A DNA stretch of 64,000 bases. It comes from JAAXHB01 sp965221635 (GTDB lineage Bacteria > Actinomycetota > Acidimicrobiia > Acidimicrobiales > Aldehydirespiratoraceae). The position numbers were made by a program, and so were the translations under genes. Positions 34,476-42,048 of the stretch are shown here, in pieces (positions within the stretch are counted from its first letter, which is position 1; the number at the start of each line of letters is the position of its first letter). Below the pieces are notes generated by a model. It saw nothing but the letters and a program-made list of their open reading frames with translations. It searched no databases and was not told the origin of the DNA. The stretch is taken from the NCBI GenBank assembly GCA_965221635.1, contig OZ244902.1, positions 3,286,001 through 3,350,000 on the forward strand. The letters run 5' to 3'.

Positions 34476-35338
34476 CGTCGGCGCAGTGCGCGTCGAGCCA
34501 CTGTCGGCGCGGCTTCGGGGGTGACGGTGTCCGGGGTAGCGGCGTCCGGGGTAGCGGCGTCGGGCGCGGCTTGTTCGGGTTCCACGCGGGCCACGTAGCC
34601 GACGCCTCGGGCGGTGTGGATGATGCGCGGCTCTCCGTGGTGTTCGGTTTTGCGGCGCAGGTATCCCACGTACACGTCGAGGGTTTTGGAGTCGGTGGGG
34701 AGGGTGCCCTCCCACACGTGCTCGTAGATGTCGAAGCGGCTCAGCACCACTCCGGCGTTGCGCACCAGCATTTCGAGCAGGTCGAACTCCGTGCGGGACA
34801 TGTCGATCACGCGTCCCGCGCGGATCACCCGGCGACCCTGCAAGTCCATTTCCAGGTCACCAAGGGTGAGCAAACCCTGGGAAGAGGTAACAGCGCCACC
34901 CCTGGTGGTGATCCTGCCTTGAGCGGTGTCGGCGCCGTCTGGCCGGGGGCGCAGCCTGGCCCGCACCCGTGCGAGCAGTTCCTCCAAGGCGAACGGCTTC
35001 ACCAGGTAGTCATCTGCGCCGGCGTCGAGCCCGGCCACCCGGTCGTCCACTTCGTGACGGGCGGTGAGCATCAGTATCGGCGTGTCGCATCCTCGCCGCC
35101 GCAGTATCCGGCACACGCTGAGCCCGTCGGCGTTGGGCATCGACACGTCGAGGATCAGCAGGTCGGGCCGCTGGGCGTCGTGGGCGGCAAGAGCGGCCGC
35201 GCCGTCGGGCACGGCGGTCACTTCGTACCCCTCAAGTCGCAAGGCGCGTGCCACCGAGTCGCGCACGCGCCGGTCGTCCTCCGCAAAGAGGATCGTGCCC
35301 TCGACGGGCTGGGAATCCGTTGTGGTGGGTCGCTTCAT
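34472..35338 (-). CDS. OmpR-family response regulator (MprA-like)
   Basis: The 288-aa regulator has a receiver domain with the acidic pair E20-D21-D22, phospho-acceptor Asp64 in LLILDVSMPN and Lys114 in YLVKPFA. A winged-helix DNA-binding domain (about 155-255) carries MSRTEFDLLEMLVRNAG and the wing RGVGYVARVEP. The extra C-terminal tail is low-complexity, with short Ala-Pro-Asp-Ala-Thr-type repeats before a basic end; this is not part of the fold. It precedes and overlaps the sensor kinase gene. Its own promoter must lie in the 422-nt gap shared with the divergent ATPase gene. Confidence 0.93.
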   Translation of the reverse strand: MKRPTTTDSQPVEGTILFAEDDRRVRDSVARALRLEGYEVTAVPDGAAALAAHDAQRPDLLILDVSMPNADGLSVCRILRRRGCDTPILMLTARHEVDDRVAGLDAGADDYLVKPFALEELLARVRARLRPRPDGADTAQGRITTRGGAVTSSQGLLTLGDLEMDLQGRRVIRAGRVIDMSRTEFDLLEMLVRNAGVVLSRFDIYEHVWEGTLPTDSKTLDVYVGYLRRKTEHHGEPRIIHTARGVGYVARVEPEQAAPDAATPDAATPDTVTPEAAPTVARRALRRR

Positions 35339-35760
35339 CTCAAGCCCTCGACTTGGCAGCCGTCACCACCCGGGAACCTGCGCCTCGGGCCGAGCGGTGT
35401 CAGCCCGCGAGCATGCCCCATCCAGCACGAAACCGTCACCACCCTCGCGCTCCGCGAAGCAAGTCCCGACGCCAAATCACTCCGCCACGCACCGAATCGC
35501 AGTCGGCACTGCGACCCTCGCGGGCCCACGAAACAAGTCCCGACGACCAAAGGCTGTTCGCAGGTGCGGTGTTGGTGACGTGTCCCCCGGCCCACAGAAA
35601 AAGTCTGGTGCCCAAAAGTGAGCAAACGGTTAGAGCCCAACCCCCACACGCAGACTTTCAATCACCCGACACCTACACTTTTAATCACCCGCACCCCAGC
35701 CTTTCAATCACCCGACCCTTACACTTTCAATCACCCGACCCTTGGAGTTACAATCACCCG
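35339..35760. promoter_or_regulatory. Divergent intergenic region between two-component system and DUF4143 ATPase
   Basis: The 422-nt gap ends in a five-unit 23-bp tandem array (35655-35760). Further left a 17-nt near-repeat, AAGTCCCGACG followed by CCAAA, occurs twice (near 35459 and 35534). No gene is apparent. An open plus-strand frame runs through the array, but since 23 is not a multiple of 3 the repeats are read in different frames and are not coding. Confidence 0.5.
35655..35760. repeat. 23-bp tandem array abutting the ATPase start codon
   Basis: The core ATCACCC begins at 35661, 35684, 35707, 35730 and 35753, an exact 23-bp period. The consensus unit is close to CTTTCAATCACCCGAC plus 7 variable bases. 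The fifth copy runs into the ATG of the DUF4143 ATPase, so a protein bound there would mask translation initiation or the early transcribed region. The layout suggests an operator array rather than a CRISPR. Confidence 0.8.
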
Positions 35761-37116
35761 ATGGCCATGCCGGAGTATCTGCCTCGAATGGTCGCGCCTC
35801 GGTTGCTTGAGGCGCTGGCGGACTCGCCGGTGATTCTGATCCACGGGCCACGCCAGTGCGGCAAGACAACCCTGGCGCAAATGGTGTGCGCACCCCACCA
35901 CCTGCCTCGCAACAGGCGACCTGCCCCCGTCAACCCGAGCCAGTCGGAGGCGCCGGCGACCCCGAGTTACGAGTACATCACGCTGGACGATTCGGTGGCG
36001 CTCCACGCGGCGCAATCGGATCCGGCGGGCTTTGTGGACAACCTGCCCGCCAGGGTGGTGCTCGACGAAGTGCAACGAGTCCCAGAGCTGTTCCAGCGGA
36101 TCAAGATAGTGGTGGACAGGCAGCGACTGCCGGGAACGTTCGTGCTGACCGGCTCGGCGAACGTGATGATGATGCCGACCCTGTCGGAGTCCTTGGCAGG
36201 TCGTGTGGAGGTGGTTCGGCTCCACCCCCTTGCCCAGCGCGAACTGCGAGCCCTGCCGACACCAGCGCACCCCACCGGTCCTGACCATCAGCCGGGCGCC
36301 GACCCCGGCGACGGTTTCCTGGATCGCCTGTTCTCGGCGGGATTCGGGCTCACCCGCAGCGATCGCATGGTGAACGACCTTGCGCATGCAGTGGTAGCGG
36401 GCGGATACCCCGCGGCGCTGGATCGCCCACCCGGAACACGGCGGGCCAACTGGTACGCCAACTACCTGGACGCCATCGTGCAACGAGACGTGCGAGAGTT
36501 GGCCCGCATCGAGCAGCTCGATTCGGTGCCGCGCCTGCTGGAGGTTGCCGCGGCACAAACAGCACGGATGTTCAACCTCAACGGCCTCGCCGCGCCCTTC
36601 CGACTCACCCGGCCCACAATCGGGCGCTACCTGTCGCTGCTGGAGCGCCTGTTCTTGGTTGAGCGGCTGCCGCCATGGTTCGACAACCGTCTCAAACGCC
36701 TCGTGAAGACACCCAAGCTCCACCTCACAGACACCGGCCTCGCCTGTTCGCTCGTCGGCGCCGACGCCAAACACCTCATCGACGACCGGGCCCTGTACGG
36801 CCAGATGCTGGAGACGTTCGCCTTCACGGAACTACGAAGGCAGGCCAGCTGGCACCGTTCACCGCACGCGTTCTTCCACTTCCGAGATCATGACGGCGCG
36901 GAGGTTGACATCGTGATCCAAAGGGGCCGCCAGGTGGCAGGGGTGGAGGTGAAGGCCGGCGCCACTGTCAGATCCTCGGATTTCAAAGGACTGCGCAAGC
37001 TGGCGTCCGCCACCGGTGACCGCTTCGCTGGCGGAGTGGTGCTCTACGACGGCGAGATCACCGCCGGATTCGGAGACCGCCTCTACGCAGTGCCCTTCCG
37101 CCGGCTCTGGGAGTAG
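35761..37116 (+). CDS. ATPase of the AAA/DUF4143 family (COG1373)
   Basis: The 451-aa protein has an N-terminal P-loop ATPase with Walker A GPRQCGKTT near residue 29. Walker B is RVVLDEVQRVPEL near residue 98, and the sensor-like LTGSANVMM follows. The C-terminal DUF4143 domain (about 220-451) carries the restriction-endonuclease-like segment DGAEVDIVIQ and GVEVKAG. Such ATPases are abundant in bacteria and archaea with no settled function; DNA-linked or toxin-like roles have been suggested. A 30-residue Pro-rich insertion (45-70) follows the P-loop. The ATG overlaps the last unit of a 23-bp operator-like array, so expression is probably tightly controlled, perhaps by the protein itself. Confidence 0.9.
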   Translation: MAMPEYLPRMVAPRLLEALADSPVILIHGPRQCGKTTLAQMVCAPHHLPRNRRPAPVNPSQSEAPATPSYEYITLDDSVALHAAQSDPAGFVDNLPARVVLDEVQRVPELFQRIKIVVDRQRLPGTFVLTGSANVMMMPTLSESLAGRVEVVRLHPLAQRELRALPTPAHPTGPDHQPGADPGDGFLDRLFSAGFGLTRSDRMVNDLAHAVVAGGYPAALDRPPGTRRANWYANYLDAIVQRDVRELARIEQLDSVPRLLEVAAAQTARMFNLNGLAAPFRLTRPTIGRYLSLLERLFLVERLPPWFDNRLKRLVKTPKLHLTDTGLACSLVGADAKHLIDDRALYGQMLETFAFTELRRQASWHRSPHAFFHFRDHDGAEVDIVIQRGRQVAGVEVKAGATVRSSDFKGLRKLASATGDRFAGGVVLYDGEITAGFGDRLYAVPFRRLWE

Positions 37117-37271
37117 GCGCCGCCACAACCAGCGGGCCAGGGTTACCAGCCGAGCAAGGTGGACGTGGCTTGGGGCTGGTGGCTACGGCGACGTTATGTG
37201 TGGGTGAACTTCTGGCAACAATCGCTCGAGGGGGCGAATGTCGGCGTGGGCCTCACAGTTAGGGTCGGGCC

Positions 37272-38102
37272 ATGCGAATTCTGGTGACCAACGACGACGG
37301 CATCGACTCGATCGGCTTGCACGTGCTGGCCCGTGCCATGCGCAATGTGGGCGATGTGGTGGTGGTGGCCCCCGACCAGGAGTACTCCGGCTACGGAGCG
37401 GCTTTCGGGCCGTTGCACATGATCCGCCCTGAGGTGCATCGATCACACATTGACGGCATCGGCGAGGTGTGGTCTGTGTCGGGGCCGCCGGCGTTGTGCG
37501 TGATGTTCAGCCGCCTCAAGGTGTTCGGCGGGGGTTTCGATCTGGTGGTGGCCGGGATCAACCCGGGCGCCAACGTGGGGCGCAGCGTGTACCACTCGGG
37601 CACGGTGGGTGCGTGCCTCACGGCCCGCAACGGCGGCGTGAGCGGCGTGGCGGTGAGCCAGTCGGTGGAGTCGTTCGGCGTGGAGGGCCAGGGCTGGGAG
37701 GAGATGCTGGCCTTCCAGAAGTGGGAGACGGCGGCCACGGTGGCCCGTGAAGCCGTGGCGGGCCTGATCACGGCCATGCCCGAGGAGCCGGTGGTTTTGA
37801 ACATCAACGTGCCCAACCGTGAGATCGGCGACCTGAAGGGCTGGAAACGCACAGAGGTGGGCATCGAGCCACCGCGTGCGATGTCCACCGCCACCCTCGA
37901 ACCACGCCCCGGCCACACCGACGCGTTCCGCGTGAAGATGGACTGGGGCGAAGCGGTGGAACTGCCACCCCACACCGACGGCGGCGCAGTGATGAGCGGC
38001 TGGGTGTCCATGAGCTGGCTGGGCCGCATAGAAGCCGAAGCCCCCGCCCTAACCGGCCAAAAGTCAGCCGAATCAGCCCTAGACCACCTACTAACCCCCT
38101 AA
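37272..38102 (+). CDS. surE: 5'/3'-nucleotidase SurE
   Basis: This 276-aa acid phosphatase of the SurE family removes phosphate from nucleoside 5'/3'-monophosphates. The metal-binding residues are visible: Asp8 and Asp9 in VTNDDGID, Ser39 in QEYSGYG and Asn97 in AGINPGANVG, followed by the GTVGACLTA helix. The fold is usually 250-270 residues, so length is normal. The last codons become T-poor with CTA leucines. A hairpin terminator follows at once. The gene appears to stand alone between the ATPase gene and an insertion-sequence remnant. Confidence 0.93.
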   Translation: MRILVTNDDGIDSIGLHVLARAMRNVGDVVVVAPDQEYSGYGAAFGPLHMIRPEVHRSHIDGIGEVWSVSGPPALCVMFSRLKVFGGGFDLVVAGINPGANVGRSVYHSGTVGACLTARNGGVSGVAVSQSVESFGVEGQGWEEMLAFQKWETAATVAREAVAGLITAMPEEPVVLNINVPNREIGDLKGWKRTEVGIEPPRAMSTATLEPRPGHTDAFRVKMDWGEAVELPPHTDGGAVMSGWVSMSWLGRIEAEAPALTGQKSAESALDHLLTP

Positions 38103-38127
38103 CCCCGCTCCTCGGATTTGAGCGGGG
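38103..38127 (+). terminator. surE terminator hairpin
   Basis: CCCCGCTC (38103-38110) pairs with GAGCGGGG (38120-38127) around a 9-nt loop, starting directly after the TAA. The stem is GC-rich with no U-tract, as is common in actinobacteria. Confidence 0.65.
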
Positions 38128-38159
38128 TGCGGGGTGGTTGAGGGGTGTGCGGGCGCGAG

Positions 38160-38212
38160 ACGAGGACTCCTGGATTCGGGATGTCATACAAGCCGAGTCT
38201 CGGAGTCCTCGT
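38160..38212. repeat. Inverted repeat ahead of ISL3 remnant
   Basis: ACGAGGACTCC (38160-38170) and GGAGTCCTCGT (38202-38212) are perfect 11-bp inverted arms 31 nt apart, just upstream of the transposase remnant. They may belong to the end or promoter region of the lost element. Confidence 0.5.
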
Positions 38213-38690
38213 GGAGGTTGTGCCTAGTCGCGTGTGTGAGTTGTTGGTTGGTTTGCCCGATGTTGACGTCTTGGGTGTTGACGATTCGGACCCGCAGCGG
38301 CTGTGATCGAGGTCGCGCCTCGTGCGGGAGGCCCCCGGTGTGTGGGGGTTGTAGAACCGAGGCGCGGGTGAAGGATCACGGCATGGTGAACTTGGGCGTC
38401 GTGTGGTGTTTCGGGTGCGGCGCACGCGTTGGTGCTTCCCGGATCGGGGCTGCGGGGTTGGGTCCTGGACCATCGAGCACCGCGAGATAGCGCCGGCGCG
38501 TCATGTGTTGACCACAAGGGCCGGGCGGTGGGTCACCGAGCGAGTTGGTGGTCGCAGCCGGTGGGTGAACGACGCTGCAGATGAGTGGGTGCTGATTGGC
38601 ACACGGTGAACAACGCGGTCATCGCGTATGGCGCGGCGCTGATCGACGCCGACAATAGCCGGATCGGCGAGTTGGAGGCCGTTACGACCA
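38211..38690 (+). pseudogene. ISL3-family transposase, N-terminal remnant
   Basis: Three reading frames together trace the first third of an ISL3-type transposase. Frame one reads VEVVPSRVCELLVGLPDVDV. Another reads WCFPDRGCGVGSWTIEHREI followed by APARHVLTTRAGRWVTERVG, the zinc-finger/HTH region. A third reads ADWHTVNNAVIAYGAALIDA. The DDE catalytic core is missing. Several frameshifts and stop codons separate the pieces, so the element is dead and truncated. It lies directly beside the broken 3' end of the minus-strand antitoxin-like gene, suggesting that insertion and later deletion damaged that locus. No target duplication is recognisable. Confidence 0.8.
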
Positions 38691-38701
38691 ACTCGAAGTG
38701 C

Positions 38702-38772
38702 TCACCCCCGTGCTCCTAAGCGAAGCCCCAGCAGCCTCCAGCTCAGCGAGACACGTCGAAGGCTTGCGATAT
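38702..38772 (-). pseudogene. Frameshifted HTH tail of antitoxin-like gene
   Basis: In the frame next to the 86-aa gene the minus strand reads LDIASLRRVSLSWRLLGLRL before GARG and a stop. This resembles the HTH segment that normally follows the N-terminal domain in this family. It suggests that the full-length DNA-binding protein was split by a frameshift close to the ISL3 remnant. Confidence 0.4.
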
Positions 38773-39033
38773 CTAGGCCCGAGACTGCGACCCAAGCGGC
38801 AGATCCTCGTTGATGCCCACAACCTTGAGGTCGGGCACCCGTGCCACATCGGCCAGAGCCGAGCGGACGGCCTGCGGCAGCGATTCCGCCTCCCGGTCGA
38901 AGTTCAGGTACTGAACCCCTTCGCGGCTGCCCAGCAGAGCATCGTCGCAGCCGGCTTCGAACAACGCATCCGCCACCGCGTCCGTGTGAAGGTCGGCACC
39001 CTCCACGATCAGAAGAAAATTGAACGAATCCAT
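38773..39033 (-). CDS. Small protein, truncated antitoxin-like (N-terminal domain only)
   Basis: This 86-aa protein reads FNFLLIVEGADLHTDAVADA, then LFEAGCDDALLG and FDREAESLPQAVRSALADV. I recognise the pattern from longer proteins that carry a helix-turn-helix after this domain and sit beside a small basic partner, as here. In this copy the frame stops at QSRA before any HTH. It overlaps the upstream partner gene by 25 bases. A toxin-antitoxin-like or regulatory pair is inferred from architecture only; no activity is known to me. If the partner is toxic, loss of the DNA-binding domain would remove autoregulation. Confidence 0.6.
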   Translation of the reverse strand: MDSFNFLLIVEGADLHTDAVADALFEAGCDDALLGSREGVQYLNFDREAESLPQAVRSALADVARVPDLKVVGINEDLPLGSQSRA

Positions 39034-39275
39034 CCTCGACCTCCCTCAGCTCTGTGCTCGCAACGCCCAAGCGCAGCCATCAGGCGACGCGCATGATCAG
39101 CGGGGCTTCGCGGCGTTGACCATATCGACACCTGACAGCCGTCGCGGCGTCCCGCCCCACAGCGCGCAACCCCCCAGCGGTGCCCCGACGAAGTGGGCTC
39201 AACGGTCCACCCCCACCTCTCGAGTTCAACGAGGGCGCGCTCAACTTCCTTCTTGGGGTGACGACGCCTCCGCAC
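39009..39275 (-). CDS. Small basic protein, putative toxin-like partner
   Basis: The 88-aa protein starts at GTG with RRRRHPKKEVERALVELERW, then GWTVEPTSSGHRWGVARCG, CQVSIWSTPRSPADHARRL and a final Cys-His. Relatives I recall share the opening RRRHPKKE, a central GHxWG and IWSTPxxPxxHA, often with extra Cys pairs. They are repeatedly next to an HTH protein like the downstream gene. The His/Cys pattern hints at metal or nucleic-acid binding. The reading frame is intact while its neighbour is truncated. The function is not established; a toxin role is a hypothesis. Confidence 0.6.
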   Translation of the reverse strand: MRRRRHPKKEVERALVELERWGWTVEPTSSGHRWGVARCGAGRRDGCQVSIWSTPRSPADHARRLMAALGRCEHRAEGGRGWIRSIFF

Positions 39276-39316
39276 GCCCCCATGCTAGCGCTTTTGTGCC
39301 TTTCCATTAGATTAAA

Positions 39317-39326
39317 TATGATCATA
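39317..39326. promoter_or_regulatory. Palindromic AT-rich site upstream of the small gene pair
   Basis: TATGATCATA is a perfect 10-bp palindrome in an unusually AT-rich stretch (39305-39340), 42 nt upstream of the minus-strand gene pair and 120 nt before the lipoprotein gene. It is a candidate operator or promoter element; no protein can be assigned. Confidence 0.4.
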
Positions 39327-39448
39327 ATCACCCAACAATGCACCCCGTGTAATCCGAAGAGCCCCTAACCCAACCAGCCGACCTACGCTGAGGTCCAAGA
39401 CCCGACTCGGTTTGGTAGCCGCCATACCCGCAACGAGAGGTGAGTCCG

Positions 39449-39991
39449 ATGACGATGTTTGCGCGCCTGGCACCTCTCCTGGTTCTCGTTGCTGTTCTGG
39501 TGGGGTGCACCAGTAGCACCGACGGTAGGAGTGAGGCGTTGTGGGCTGACCAGGCTGTGCCGCCGGTATCTCCATTGGCTGATCCGACAGTGCCAGTGGA
39601 AATTGACTGGCGACCCTTCGATCCTGACGACGAACCCTCACGGTGTGTTGCGGCTCGCACGGGGATTCATACCGCGCCGGAGGTCGAGCCCAATAGGCCG
39701 GTCCACGGGTACTACATGGTTGGAATGGCATGCATGGGTGCCGAAGAGTTGCCCCAACCAGTGCTCAAATCTGTTCGCACCAACTCGGTCTTGAACGCAG
39801 TGTCAAGCTGCCTTGTGGCCGAGCACAGCTGGACATGGGGCGACTCGGTCCTCGATGGAGTGGGCGGCGCCGTCCGGCCCTCCGACTCCTCCGACCCCGA
39901 TGCTCGTGCAGCGTTGGACGAGTGCGGCTTCAACGATGCTGCGAGGTTCGATGAGGCTCTTTGGCCTCCAAGATGGCTCCTACCACAATGA
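39449..39991 (+). CDS. Small lipoprotein of unknown function
   Basis: This 180-aa predicted lipoprotein has a signal peptide (MTMFARLAPLLVLVAVLVGC, lipid Cys20) followed by a Ser/Thr linker. The mature part is acidic, with four or five Cys residues (SRCVAARTG, MACMGAEE, SSCLVAEHSW, DECGFNDA) that could form disulfides outside the membrane. No family is recognised. ATG 39449 follows GAGAGG; an in-frame GTG 9 nt upstream is possible. It converges on mshC, with only 26 nt between stops. Confidence 0.75.
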   Translation: MTMFARLAPLLVLVAVLVGCTSSTDGRSEALWADQAVPPVSPLADPTVPVEIDWRPFDPDDEPSRCVAARTGIHTAPEVEPNRPVHGYYMVGMACMGAEELPQPVLKSVRTNSVLNAVSSCLVAEHSWTWGDSVLDGVGGAVRPSDSSDPDARAALDECGFNDAARFDEALWPPRWLLPQ

Positions 39992-40017
39992 ACAACACCG
40001 TGCGACGACCACCAAGA

Positions 40018-41211
40018 TCAACCGGGGTGGGTGGGGAGGTTGATTCCTAGGAGGTTGGTGGCTGGGGTTATTTCTTGGTTGGCTTCGGCGGCTTTGTCTA
40101 TTTCTGTTAGGGCTGCGGCCACGTTTAGGTCGTTGTCGAGGTGGTTGCGAACTTTGGTCAGGAGGTCGTCGGCGGCGGCACGCTGGGTTGGGGGGCGTGG
40201 GGGTTGCTCGGCGGGCGGGGGTTGTTTGGCGTTGTGACTGGTGGCGGCTTGGCGCCAGAGGGCCAGGCGGGCCTTGGCCTCTTTCAGCAGGCCGTTGTGC
40301 CATGGCCAGGGGGTGCGGTAGTGCTGTGACATGAGCGCCAGGCGGATCACCATTGGCTCGTGGTGGGCTCGCAAGTCGTGGACGAACACCAGGTTGCCCC
40401 GCGATTTGGACATCTTGTGGCCCTCGAAATGAACCAGCGCCTGATGCAGCCACAACCGGGCGAACGGTTTGCCGGTGACCGCCTCGGACTGGGCACGCTC
40501 GCATTCGTGATGCGGGTACAGCAGATCCACTCCCCCGCCGTGCAGGTCGATGGTGGGGCCCAGCTCACGCTGCGCCAAAGCCGAACACTCCACATGCCAG
40601 CCCGGCCGCCCCGCGCCCCAGCGTGACTCCCAGGCCGGCTCACCGGGCCGTGAGCGCTGCCACAACACGAAATCCAACGGATCACGCTTGGCGGGATCGT
40701 CGGGATCGTCACGCCACTGTCGAGCCAGTTCGATCATGCGACCCCGGTCGAAGCCCGAAAGCGACCCGAAACCCCCGAACGCGCCGCTGTTGAAGTACAC
40801 GTTGCCGCCCGAGCAGTACGCGTAACCACGATCAAGAGCCACCGACACGAACCCGCGAATGTCGGGAATCGCAGACGTGGCTCTCGGCTCGGACCACGGC
40901 GGCAGCGTGTTGAGCGCGGCCATGTCGTCATCGAAGCGTGCCGTCTCCGCGAAGGCGAGATCCAGATAGTGAACCCCACGCCGCTGCGCGGCGGCGAGGA
41001 TGTCGTCGTCCACGTCGGTGATGTTGCGCACGCACCGCGTTTCGCAACCCATGTCACGCAGGCGCCGCTGCAGCACGTCGTAGGTCACATAAGTGGCCGC
41101 GTGGCCCAGGTGGGTGGCGTCATAGGGGGTGATGCCGCACACGTACATTCGCACCACCGGCCCCGGCGCAAAGTCCACCACCTCACCCCTGGCGGTGTCG
41201 TAAAGCCGCAC
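40018..41211 (-). CDS. mshC: Mycothiol ligase MshC (cysteine:GlcN-Ins ligase)
   Basis: The 397-aa enzyme is a cysteinyl-tRNA-synthetase relative that joins cysteine to GlcN-inositol in mycothiol synthesis. It opens RLYDTARGEVV and carries YVCGITPYDATHLGHAATYV, with the zinc Cys and HIGH-like motif. The middle has PGWHVECSALA and DLHGGGVDLLYPHHE, then GHKMSKSRGNLVFV. Length and the SRGNLVF version of KMSKS fit MshC rather than CysS (about 460 aa, with a longer anticodon region). The GTG start is used. The 3' end is Pro/Thr-rich and T-poor on the coding strand. It diverges from fabI across 41 nt. Confidence 0.87.
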   Translation of the reverse strand: MRLYDTARGEVVDFAPGPVVRMYVCGITPYDATHLGHAATYVTYDVLQRRLRDMGCETRCVRNITDVDDDILAAAQRRGVHYLDLAFAETARFDDDMAALNTLPPWSEPRATSAIPDIRGFVSVALDRGYAYCSGGNVYFNSGAFGGFGSLSGFDRGRMIELARQWRDDPDDPAKRDPLDFVLWQRSRPGEPAWESRWGAGRPGWHVECSALAQRELGPTIDLHGGGVDLLYPHHECERAQSEAVTGKPFARLWLHQALVHFEGHKMSKSRGNLVFVHDLRAHHEPMVIRLALMSQHYRTPWPWHNGLLKEAKARLALWRQAATSHNAKQPPPAEQPPRPPTQRAAADDLLTKVRNHLDNDLNVAAALTEIDKAAEANQEITPATNLLGINLPTHPG

Positions 41212-41252
41212 CAGGTCACGGTAGCCACCGGTCGGCGGTACCGTTGCGGCCC

Positions 41253-42020
41253 GTGGGTCTACTGGACGGCAAACGCATAGTGATCACCGGGGTGCTAACA
41301 GACGCCTCGCTGGCTTTCGGAGTGGCCGACCTGGCCAGACGCGAAGGCGCCGAGGTGTTCCTCACCGGAGCAGGCAGAGGCATGCGCCTCACCCGACGAA
41401 CCGCACGCAAACTCGGAGACGACGTGGCCGTGGCCGAGTTCGACGTGACCCAACCCGAACACGCTGGGCAACTACGAGACGAACTCGCCGAACGGTGGGG
41501 CAACGTGGATGGCGCCCTTCACGCCATCGGCTTCGCGCCGGAGGTCTGCCTCGGCGGCACGTTCATGGACGCCTCCTGGGACGACGTGAAGGTGGCCCTG
41601 GAGATCTCCACCTACTCGCTGAAAATGCTCGCCGACGCGGTGGCGCCGCTCATGTCCTCCGGCGGGTCGATCGTGGGACTCGATTTCGATGCCACCAAGG
41701 CGTACCCGTCCTATGACTGGATGGGCGTGGCCAAGGCCGGCCTGGAATCCACCTGCCGTTACCTGGCCCGATACCTCGGCCCCGACGGCATCCGGGTGAA
41801 CCTCATCTCCGCGGGCCCGATTCGCACGATGGCGGCCCGTTCGATCCCCGGTTTCGCCGATTTCGAGGACGCCTGGAGCGGACGCGCCCCGCTCGGGTGG
41901 GACGTGAACGACTCAACAGCGGTGGCACAGGCCGCGGTGGTGCTGTTCAGCGACTGGATGCCGGCAACCACCGGGACGATGATCCACGTGGACGGAGGAT
42001 TCAACGCCGTCGGCGCCTGA
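41253..42020 (+). CDS. fabI: Enoyl-[acyl-carrier-protein] reductase (InhA/FabI type)
   Basis: This 255-aa NADH-dependent reductase carries out the last step of fatty-acid elongation. The SDR-type N-terminus GLLDGKRIVITGV is followed by HAIGFAPEVCLGGTF. The active-site Tyr154 and Lys161 lie in YDWMGVAKAG, and IRVNLISAGPIRTMAA plus a C-terminal HVDGGFNAVGA complete the fold. The match is closest to actinobacterial InhA. GTG 41253 gives the InhA-like start MGLLDGKR; a TTG 9 nt upstream is the alternative. The gene appears monocistronic. Confidence 0.93.
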   Translation: MGLLDGKRIVITGVLTDASLAFGVADLARREGAEVFLTGAGRGMRLTRRTARKLGDDVAVAEFDVTQPEHAGQLRDELAERWGNVDGALHAIGFAPEVCLGGTFMDASWDDVKVALEISTYSLKMLADAVAPLMSSGGSIVGLDFDATKAYPSYDWMGVAKAGLESTCRYLARYLGPDGIRVNLISAGPIRTMAARSIPGFADFEDAWSGRAPLGWDVNDSTAVAQAAVVLFSDWMPATTGTMIHVDGGFNAVGA

Positions 42021-42048
42021 GCGCCAAAGTCCCCCGGTGGCGAACGGG

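Noticed and set aside
35655..35760. Possible CRISPR array upstream of the ATPase gene
   Set aside because: The units are contiguous 23-bp repeats with no spacers of independent sequence, the array has only five units, and no cas genes are nearby.
40018..41211. Cysteinyl-tRNA synthetase
   Set aside because: It is short, lacks the longer anticodon-binding region, and has the KMSKSRGNLVF form typical of MshC.
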